A stretch of DNA of 40,815 bases. Source: Stramenopiles sp. TOSAG23-2 (lineage: Eukaryota; Sar). The position numbers were made by a program, and so were the translations under genes. Under the pieces are notes generated by a model that was not told the DNA's origin, did no database searches, and saw only the letters and a list, made by a program, of their open reading frames with translations. Each line of letters starts with the position of its first letter. Position 1 is the stretch's first letter. Below are positions 18,301-30,300 of this stretch, one piece after another. The stretch spans positions 1-40,815 of the forward strand of contig LT649305.1 of NCBI GenBank assembly GCA_900128395.1, in the 5' to 3' direction.

Positions 18301-21300
18301 GTCCAATCAAATGATTCCATTCACCCGTCATATCATCAAAATGAAATGATACGAAAACGGTTAACATTTGATTTGCTGGTGTTGGTACGTTTGCAGAAGT
18401 CTCTAATTGACCAATAGCAAATTTAATAGACGGTAAGCCATTTATACCATCTGTGATGTATGTAACTGTACCAGTCGCCGTCGTCGGTATCAAATGCCTG
18501 TCATTGCCTGACAAATCATTCCATTGAGTAACATCATCTGCATTACTGCATGTCGTACTACAGGTTACACTACTCGCGTCGTACAATGCAAATAGATTTG
18601 TCGTGCCAGTAATTTCTGAAAGACCATTGTAAAGTGTATCACCATCTAAATTTGCACTAGTAATATATACATCTCCAACTGCATAGGTTTTAGGCATTCC
18701 TGCAAATAAAGTTGGATTTACATTGTCCACATAGCTGGAGATGGACCCGACAGATGGTTGACCTGGTTTACACTGACCCACACTCGGCGAACCATTAGTT
18801 AAACAACGGGCTAATCTTTCTTTTGTCCTGGCATTTTCTAATGTATTTTTCTCTTTCATGTATGCACCGACATATCTTGTTCCACATTTTCTTGACGGCG
18901 GGAAACTGGAGGTAGACAATGGGCATGTGTATTGTGTACCAAAACAATTAGTGATTTCAGTTTCGCGTAATATACCACAAGCTGTTCTCCAGGCATCTCT
19001 ACGAGTGTTACAAGCTGCCTCTGTAGTTGGATCTGGTCCTCCTTGATTGTGGTCGTGGAACCAACCTATATCCCCTAAAGCAGGAAAGTCTGCACACGGA
19101 CCTACAATTTTGATCATGCAAGTTACAATATCTGGTGTCCGGTAGATATTGTGCGATATTTTATCTATGGCATGAAATTTATCAAGCGTTATCGTTGGCG
19201 AAAGCAATGTACGATGTAAATTTAGTTTTCCATCTTTTGTTTTAAAGATATGCGCCGCTTTAGATGCTTCGTTGTCTGTAAATTTGCTTCGATCTAACGT
19301 CAGCGTGCCATTTTTGACATAAATTGCACCTCCACGCGTATCAGCATCAGTACTTTCATAAACTTGAAAATTTCTAAAGGATCCTTGCATTCTACTATGA
19401 AATGTGCTTGAATCATAATGTGCACCAAGAACAATATCATTGTTTTTATTGTTTAAAGAGGTTGTTCCAAAATTTTGATAGATCAACAATCCATCACATT
19501 TTACAACAGTTTTTTCAACATCTTGTATGACAGTATACTGATGGTAATTTCCATCGTCACATATACTATTTTTAAAATTATGATTTTCAAATTTCAAATT
19601 CCCTATTTGAAACAAAGAAGCAGAACTTGCTCTTCCAGGAATCCATTCATAGTTACATCGCGATTGTGGAGAGTCTCGACAGACTGGCCGCGATGAAGCA
19701 TGAGAGCTTCCCGTTTCATGCCGGTTCCAACGCACTATATGATACGATGGATTGATCTCAAATTTTATTTCAAAAATCCAAGGTGTATTCGTAGCTGGAA
19801 AGGCAACTTTAATTCTGCGTGTTTGAAACATTTTAGGACATTCCCTATATTGAAAAGAATAGGTTGCATCATCAGTGGTTAAAGCGCTACTACATTCTTC
19901 AACCCATGAATCTGATGTTTTGATGTAGCTAAATAATTTAACCCCAGTTGCTCTATTAGTACCTACCCGTACATAGACACCAACAATATTATATTCAAAA
20001 CCAAGATCTAGGGTAAAATAATGTTCAAAAGTACTACTTTCACCAGTTTTTGGATGCCAAAAAACATTGCTACTATCCAATACTTTTGCAACATCAAATA
20101 TGATATCATCATCGACATCGGGAGTACCAGTGGATACGCAACCAGTACAATCAACCCACCATGCCGGATTTGCCTCGAGAGTACGCGTATGATCTACTAA
20201 TCCACTTTCATAGTAACAACCCTTAGGACGAGAAGGATAGTCAACTTCAATGACGCCCGTCTGTAAGCAAATTGGTTGATGCAATCGATTTTTCATAACC
20301 GTATAATCTTCGTTGTATGCCAAAGCATTATTTCCGATGGCCTCATCGTTATATACGTAACAAGGGCTGGCTGAACCGCCTTTTGAAAATCGCTTGCTTT
20401 CATACGTGTGCCATTCCGTACTTTCAGTCTTTTTCGAACAAGTTAGGGTAATGGATTTACCATGAGCATCACTAGCAACTGTTACAACTTGTTCATTGTC
20501 ATCATTTCTGCAAGTATACTTCACAATGTAATTCTTCGTTGAACACCCAGAAGCTAGATCGTCAAGAACGTTCGAATTTACATTATATACGCAAGAAAAT
20601 TGATGGTCACATTTGCTTTTAATATCGGACAAATGGTTTCCAGAATTATCAGATGTTCCTGGACAATTTGCTCCATAATGCGCGTAGTGTACGTCAATAG
20701 TTGCAATGCCAACAAACCAAGCTGTTGCTTGCCAATCACATTGATAATAATGATCGCAAAACATCGTATTTTGAAACGCAAAAGCTTTACATCGAGGTTC
20801 CTCCAAACATTTTTTTCTACATAGATCTATATCTAGGTTATTTCCTAACATTTTTTTTGTTTGGGTCGGCAATGTTCCATCTTGAAAGGCGAATGCATTT
20901 ACAATAGACGAGACGATATCATCATTTAGGTATGTATCAAATATGGCAAGTTGACGCATGTAACCAGAAAAACTATCTTGATTATTATCGCGGGTACTGC
21001 CTCTAGCAACATTTATTTTCTGCGTGCCAGATGGAATTTTTTCACTAGCAGTGCCTTTTGTATATGCACGACTTAGTAGCTCACCTTTCATGTTATAAAG
21101 TTTTATTTCTCGCATTTGTCTATGGACTCTTGCCACGATTACATAATCCATATCAGCATTTATATCTATCTTTGGATCTGCGTCATTAACGACTTGAAGC
21201 CACAATTTTGAATCCTTATCATGTCGAATCAATCTCCAGTAATTATCATGCCCTTGGCCTACCAAATGGTTCCACCCCTCATTAAATGCATGAAGTTCAG

Positions 21301-24300
21301 TAAATCGAAATGACAATATCATAGTCACATTTCTTGAGGAAGGTGTTGAAGACGCCGATGCAGTTTCCATGAAGCCACCGTTAAAATAAACAGAAGGCAA
21401 TCCAGCAATGCCTTCGTTTTTGAAAGTGACTGAATTTTCTCCAGTGATTGTATCTTTTATCAAATGATTATCGTTCCCTGACAAATCATCCCATTGAGTC
21501 AATTCATCGCCATCAACAATTCCTGTTATGCTATTTGCATCGTACAATGCCATCAAACTTGCTGTACCTGTTAAGTCGGAAATGGTTTCGGATAATAATG
21601 TTTTACCTGTCCACGTATGTGATCCATCCGCTTCTAAGCATGCTAATCTATTGTCGTTAAATTCAGCGTTACTGCATGTTCCACTTGGCGCAGTAACCCA
21701 ACCACCATTTGGTGCTTTGCAGCTATCACCATGCATAACTTGCCATGCATCATCCGATTTATATTCATTCGCTTCAATTGTTTCAGATGCGGGTAATCCC
21801 ATGGTTGGACATGCAGCTTCAGCATCCGTATCACCAGGCTGGAGACAGCAGCATAATGGGCGATGGTTAGCATGTAGATTAGCATCACACTGACTTGCAA
21901 GTTCTCCAGTACATGCACCAGCAGTACATCCCGCATGAAACCATGAGCACCCGGAATCCGAAATTCTTATAAATGGAGAACCGGCATAATCTCGCGCTAT
22001 ACTACCACCAATACCACAAGAAGCGCATTCTAGCTTGTTTGGAAGTTCATCATGATCTTTCTCCATATTAAAATTTACATGTTTTAATGCCATTTTCATC
22101 TTGTCACAAGTATCCAATTTTGTTTGTTGACCGGAGTTACATGTTCCTCCTACATGGTTACAAGCTTCATTGCAAGTATCACCTCCGTCACCCAATACCC
22201 AACGTGTCTTTCCCCCCAACTTTGGTAAACCAGTACCAGAAATTTGACCACCAGATGATTTGGCACAGCGTAAATAATTGAAATTTGATTGAAATGCAAT
22301 TTCACCAAGGCCGACTTGATTTCCATCGGATAAAGAGTATTGGTTGTAAAAATTACTTAACGTTTGCAATTTTACATATCTAGCTTGTATATTCATATCA
22401 AATGGAAAACTTTGCCTTGGTAGATGCCTGTAATTCAAAGAAAATGTTGGCTCATACCTTATAGATTCTCCAAAACGATCGAGTCCTTCTTCTTCTGTAG
22501 CAAATTGCAAAGTGAAATCTTTTAAACCATTTCCTGAACCATCATATCCCCAAAGACTGATTTCATTTATCGTTTCATCTTTTGCAAATGCAATTATTAA
22601 ATAAGGGTGGTGATTTACACTACCCATGAAATAACCAGGCCAATCAGTACTTTTCGTTAACCACTTGTTGCCGCCTATTTGATCATATGGTGCAGCACTA
22701 CTAAATCCAGTACCAGCACCTGATTTTAAATTGGATGCTGGATTTACATCGGTATCTGCGGAAGATGATGTAATGGAAACGATTGGAATAAACGTCGCAA
22801 CTTCATCCTCTTTCAATATAGTAGTGCCACTTGGACAGGTATATGTATCGGTAGGACCTATAAAGTATGGCGATATGTGCAAACCTGGAATTTTATTAAC
22901 ATTTTCAATTGTACACTGTTCATAAGTTAATGGAGTTCTTGATGAAACAGTTTCTTCAGCACTATTACACTCATTGCTATTTAGATTACCTAGACCATAA
23001 TATGGTTCCTGAATATCACAAAACCCTCTTTTTTTAAGATATTCATAATTTGATGGTTGGCAACTGGATTTGGGCGCATCTGTTGGCACATTGTTGAATT
23101 TATCTACTTTTTTACAGATTGGATAATGATGCCCTAATCCAGCACCAGTCCCATGTGAATTAAAACGTATACCCGTGCTTTTAACATCTTTGTTTGATAT
23201 ATCTTTGTAATAATAGCAACCTTTTGGTTTATTAGCATCCGTTTCCGTTGCATACGGATTTGATGTATGTTTCGATACGAATGCCACGATTTTTTTATCA
23301 TTGATAAAATTACATGCATCTGCATACCAAGCTGTGACCCCTGCATATAAATCGTTACAAGTAACGTTATCCGTATGTTTAAGACTATCCGAATTGTATT
23401 GTTGACAATCAGCATCTGTTGTACAGTCTCCAGCACCACTATTCCATAAGCAATCGGAATCACTTCCATAGCAATAAATGTTGTCATTTTCTACTCCTAC
23501 ACATACTGGCCCATCGGAATGAGAACCACACATAATAGAACCTTCCTTTCTACTTAATGCTTTACACGTCGCTTCATCAATCTCTTCCGCACCATCTGGA
23601 CATTTATTTCCCCCTGTATTTGCAATGTGATATGTTACTTCCTCCAATTCTGTAACTTCTTCAGTTGAAGTACACACTGGTTGAGCTATATGTGTTGCTG
23701 TTCCGGTTGAATGTCGATTGTACCGTACAACAATACCATCCACTGTACCAGTATTTATTGTATCGTCTGGTATCATACAAACAACTCCAACCGTTCCATC
23801 TCCAGTTATTTCTCCCTCAAGTTTACTAACTTCTCCTGCTACAGGAGTAGAACCTAAAGGACAGTCCGTTGGTATATCTTGATCCCTATGAAAAAGAACG
23901 CATTTACCTTCTGGATGGAATTCAACGGCTGCAATATCTGATCTCCAATAGACGGATGCATAACACTCTTCCGCAGATGTTCCTTCTTTTCCACCATCAA
24001 ATGTACAACTTGCTCCATATTTTCCATATACATCACGACATTGCCCTTCCGTTGTTTTATATGGATGAGATACGACAACATTTGGTGAAAACGGCGATTC
24101 CTTATTTGGAATGAGGCAATGATTGCTACCATCCCCATCGCCATTAACAATAACTTCACTATTGAAATCTACAGCCATATGGCCTTTCCCATCGCCAACT
24201 TGGCTTGCAGTGAAACCATCTGGACAATTTGTTGGACTTGCACCAGATGCATATATACTTTTGCATGTTACCCCATCATTACCAAGCGTAACAGCAACTA

Positions 24301-27300
24301 CACCATGTCTAAATGCAGTGCGAAAACATTCTGCAGGATTCCAAGCTAAAGTTTTTGAACAGTACCCCCCACTATAACCATTTGGATCTTTACATAATCC
24401 AGCTTCTTGAATGAATGGATATGGTTCGATGATGGAACATCCTTTTGGAATATGGCTATTATCTACTATTTCGTAAAATTTATTATATGCCTGCCAATTC
24501 AATGGTGGATTCTCACAGTATGCTTTATCAACTTGCCTTCCACCTTCTTTAATATTGCACGAGGATGGTATCCATTTTGGAAATTCTGCTTGACAATTTT
24601 CTTTACTAACTTCCCTGCCATGGTCATTTGGGTGCATGGCGTCTGATATACATAGAGGATAATCATGAGATTTTTTCGCTGAATATGGCAATACACGTTG
24701 ACAAAGTACTCCTAGTAAATCTTCCCCAATGCCAACATCATGCCATTTTCCATGCTCACCATCTCCATGTAGATCACTTTCCACGGCCATTCTAGTTTCC
24801 GTTGTACCTGCTATGTCTGTAAGCGATGAAGTGTAAGCCCATGGGCTAGTATCATCCCATGTCCATGTGCCAGCTCCATCTGACATTGCACCTACGTAAA
24901 ACATAGATGTAGTTACACTTTCCATTGCCTTTAAAGTCTGCTTCATTAATTTATTTTCTTCTTCGGTAAGAATAGTTGCAATGAATCCACCGTTCTGTAA
25001 ACACCATTGTTTTGAATCAACATAATTTCGAGCACCTGGCAAAGCGAAATATTCTTTATAGGTAGCTGATGGCCATGCACTTAATCCAGTTGGATGGCTA
25101 TTCCATCGTAAATGAATATTTTCATTCCCGTCATCAATTATATAGCATCCTGGTGGATTTAAATCTGAATAAATTGATTTAAAAGAAGCGATTTCAAATT
25201 CCACTTTTATCGTACGACTAAATGCAAATTGTATCGTTTCTTTTGTGCATTTATCTTGCGTAATTGAGGAGCTTCCAGTAGGACATGTTAAAGTGTTTAT
25301 ATGAAATATATGACTGCCACACGTACCTGCAGTCCATGTCCCTGTTGTTTCACACGCAGTGGCAGTTTTATATTGATCTTTGTTACATTCACCAGAAATC
25401 CAAGTTCCTTTTTGAACACATGCTTCCTCTGTCGTGTATGCCGCATCGGAGCAGCTGCCGCAAGTTGGGTGGGTTGGGTTGCCGGTAGTTGGACAAGCAG
25501 CTTCAGGATCATCACCGGGCTGGAGACAACAGCACAGAGGTTTATGACCAGCATTAATATTAGTATCACATGAACTTACATCGACCCCAGCAGTATATGA
25601 ATCATCAAAAAAAGCACAATTTGTATCACTGGACAATGGGGGACAACCATCAACGCATACATTTCCGTCTATGCCATCTGAGGCGCAACCACTTGCACAG
25701 TTATTAGATACACAACCCGTACAACATTTCCCACCTCCACAGGGACCCAGGCAATTTGAACAATCCCTTGGTAGAAAGAACGGAGTTCCTGCATAGTCAC
25801 GCCCAGCATGACAAGTATCGCCACAAGTATACCCAGCAGAGTTTGCTGCCATTTTTACCTTATCACATGTGTCTAATTTTGTTTGCTGAGCTGAATTACA
25901 CGTACCACTAATGGCATTACAAACAGTGTTGCAAGTATCACCTGTTCCGCCCATTACCCAGCGAGTAGCTGAGCTACAGTCTTTCACCGAATCAGTCCAC
26001 GTACCAGCTGGATTTTCACACAGAGTAGGACTTTTTTCTCTACCACCAGATGTTATATCACAATATCCAAGTTCCCATGATGTTCCATTGAGACGGCATG
26101 CTTTTTCAGTGGTGTATGCTGAATTAGAACAAGAGCCATCTGTCCATGTACCAGTACATGTTGATTTAGAAACTTTTTTACATAAAGTTATAATATCATT
26201 TCTACCTCGAGTTCCTCCCGTTGGATTATACTTTACATCATTCCATGGATATATACCAGCGCTGTAAGATGTGCCTTGATGCACATGGCAACCTTTTGGC
26301 ATGTCAGTATTACCAGTATTATCTAATGCTGCATCTGCGTCGGAGAAACCGGCACTTGTAGTTGCTGCGCTTAAACATTCATTTTCATCAAAATCCAAAT
26401 AGGATGTCTCAATGTCATCCATGAAAAGTGAGTCGCATTCTGGTCCATTTTCTAATGCAACATGTTCAAAACCATTTGTACAAGTTCCTTTTGTCCAAGT
26501 ATTTACGGTCGTGTCTAAACATGCAGTTTCAGAAACTTCCCTGCCCCCTGATTTAATATCACATTGTTTTACTGTAAATGAAGTCCATACTCCAGCAGGA
26601 CCAGTGCAATCGGCTTTACTAGCTTCCCTACCATTTTTAAATGCTGGATATATAGTTAATTCGATATCGTGCGCGCCGTAACCGTTCGGAGAAGATGTTG
26701 TTGATACATCATAAGGCTCACGGTTAGCCCAGTATGTTTCAATGTTAGCAGCAACAAAGGGAGACCCAGCACCTCTACCTGCGCTGATAGCTTTGACGCC
26801 AGCTTGATTACCATTGATAATTTTGGTTTGAACCATTATCATTTTAACATAATTAGCTCCATCAATATTGTGACCATATATCAACCATTTGTCAGAAGAC
26901 ACTTGATGAAAACTGGGGGAGCTGTAGGGAGCTGTCAAGGCGATAAATCCCCCATCCATCGTTGCATTAGTAATTTCAATTCTTCCAATATCATTAGCAC
27001 TAGTAAGAGCAGTAAGGTATGCACTTGTTGTTACAAATGTATTAGCTGCTGTGGTTCCTGTCTCTGTCGTAGAAGATGGGGCTGAACACATTCCTTCATT
27101 CCACGTACCAGGAGTTTCACATGCTACCTTCTCATTATATTCAGAACCTGTACAAAATGCCTCTGTCCATTTACCTTTGTTTTCACACGCAAACTCGTTT
27201 AAATATTGAACTGACCTAACACAAATACCAGCATAATGGAAGTAACAGTCCACCCCACCATTCTTAAAACGAAGAGCCCGGATCTTCATCTCATCTTCTC

Positions 27301-30300
27301 GCTTGTGAAGAGTAACCGTATGACTTCCAGCTCCAATCTTATAAGATACTATTTGAGCCGCTACCGGATCTCTCCATGTAAAGTCGTTTGAATGTCCTTC
27401 CAAATGCCAAGCTTCCGGATTACCACCATCCACGCTTATATAAAAGGAATCGGAACCACCATCTGGTGCAATTACTTCTGCTTCAAACGCAATTGTAGTG
27501 GGAGCAGAGCATGTAAATGGAAAAGTGATGCTTCCACTATTAACACCATCCGGAACTTCCACATGATCACCTGAAATTACAAACGGGGATTCTATCACAC
27601 CATCCAACGCTTGAATTTGCGTAACTCCACTATTTTCATTATAACGAAGTAATACCCCAACATCTGGATGACGATATACGAAACATCCAAGGGAAAGTTT
27701 ATTATCATTGATCTTTTCATACAAATTATCAGTCACACCATCTACAGTGAAAAAATTAATTCCCAAATGTTTTTCTAACAAAGCGATTGTACATTCTTTC
27801 TCCGTTGCAAGTCTATATCCTGGTAAACATTTCTCACCTTTATTTGTATAAACTAACCCTTCTTCGCATTTTCCTTTGATCAATGGTTTGTCAAATAACT
27901 TTGCTATGAATTCGCTATTGCTACATTCCGCTTCAGTTACACGCCGTTGATAATTTTGTTCCACATTTCCTACGTTATGATTGTTACACGTTGTTGAACT
28001 AGATTTTCCAATTGAAAATTTTTTTTGAAAACATTTAGAATGAACCGTTTTAGATGGTTTCACCATAATTGAATAACGTTTCCATTTACTGACTTCAACT
28101 TTGTACGTGTGTATATTTGTTATTGACATTGTTGTTGCCTGAGTCATAATTGAACAATTTGTAAGAGAACGTGCACATTCCCCACCACCTGTCGTTTCTT
28201 TCCATGAAAATCCATTACAATTAGAAGCAGCAAGGCAATATTCATAACAATCGTTTGCTGTATAATATGTGTTTGATGTCGTATCCACATCATATTCATC
28301 ATCACAACGACCCATGCCGATAAAGGAATATCCTAAATCTACTTCACTCATTTTTACTACTTTCATATCAAAATGAACTACAAGGGAATGTGTTGTAGGT
28401 AAAATATGATTATCCAGCTCAAATTGTAACGCTTTAATATTTTCTGAAGAGGCTGTATCAAGTGTTGCGTTAGGAACAGTTACTGATTGTTCTGCACCTG
28501 TATCAGGGTCGCAAGCTCCAATATTTTCAAATCCAGCATGGTTACCGAGGCATCTTCCTATGACTCTAGTTCCAATTCCATTTCCATCTTTAAATTCTAC
28601 ATTTTTTGCAATAAAATGCCCGTCGCTATCGATTTTAAAAAGGCGATTTGATCCTTCGCTAATTATTTTTGGCAATACACCGGGAGAAATTTCTGTGCCA
28701 TAAATTTCTAATTTATCCGTCACTAGGATTTCATTATGCAATGTACAATCTGCTGTTAAATGTACTTTTCCGTTCGATTTAAAATCACACACATTAACAA
28801 AATTCGCTTTCCACACGTCGTTGTAACGATTTGTCGAATCATTTGGATTCCTACCACCGAATAGGAATAGACTGTTTTTATATACGACCATTGAGGAAAA
28901 TATTCTACTTGGGGGTGAAGATCCATCATTATTTTTTATTATAAGTGCTTTCTTTAATGAAGATGAAATTGATATTGATAAGGAAATCAATTCATTTCCA
29001 CTTGGACCAAAATAAAAAATATCATTACCATACATTGCAATGGCTTTGGAAACTATTGTTGGATCCATTGCATTTTCACCAATATTTGTCCATTCCTTGG
29101 TGATTAAATCAAACATCCATACGTTTCCCAAAACATTTGCATTATAATCATACCCGGCAAGTATATACATACGAGTTGAATCCATGAATGCTGCATGGTG
29201 ATTTCTAGCTTCTGAACCACTACCAGCGGTAAACGCAATTGCTTCCCATCCGACCGATTCTATTAAAATGGTATCAGCATCGGGTAAATTCATGGAATAG
29301 ATATCATATCCAGTTTCTGCAGCTTCGTTCTCACATGTTTTATGTATATAACAACAATATGGGGGTGCATTAGCTGTTCTTGAAAAAAAATTACAACCCT
29401 CCACCTCTTTGCAAACTTCTTCACATTTTAGATAATCCATCATATTGCATAAACCAGATCGTTTGTTTATGGTATCCACCGACCACTCTATTGTGTTTGC
29501 TGGGTTCACATATTTTACTGGTAAATCTTTGTAATGCAATTCTAAATATTCTAATGTGTATTCAATGTCAGCGCCACTATGCACTTGGCATATTGTATCC
29601 ATGGGTGAAGTACCTTTTAAAGAAGGTCTCTTCATTGGACCTGGTATCAATCTGTATCTGTGTAAATCGTCCAAACGGTTAGCACAATTATGCCCTCCAA
29701 AAATATACATACTATCATCATATACAACAGCACTATGCCCAGAGCGTTTGGTTGGATTTGGCGGTGAGCCTCCATCTGCAATAATTTCTTCCCATGCATT
29801 TGTAGCATAATTATACATTTGAAGATCGTTTAAACAAGTCGATCCATCGTAACCACCAAATACGACTAACGTTTCTGTATAAGATGCTGGCACTTTGAAA
29901 CTCAAATCAGAACTATCCAATTCATGCCCTAACTTTTTAAATTGGTTTCCATCAATAGTTATATCGTCATTTACGGCATAACCGCTTCCCATTTTCTTGA
30001 AAAAAATGGATGTCAAGCCGTTATTATTAATATGAATATCAAATGTAGCGCCACTTCCATGTCCTGTATTTCCTTTTTCTATTACATTGTAATAATGACC
30101 TTCGATTGTTGAATAATGAATTTTTGTCCATGTACCTGAAGCACCAGTGCAATCAGCTTCTGTCAATTTTGTATTATCATCGCATGTTCCACTTACTCCC
30201 CAGCTAGTCGTATGCTGCGCTGCGCCATTTTTAACATTAAATGTTATTGGAATTTCAGACCTACTGTCACCATCACTCGAGGTAATATCATTAATCGTGA

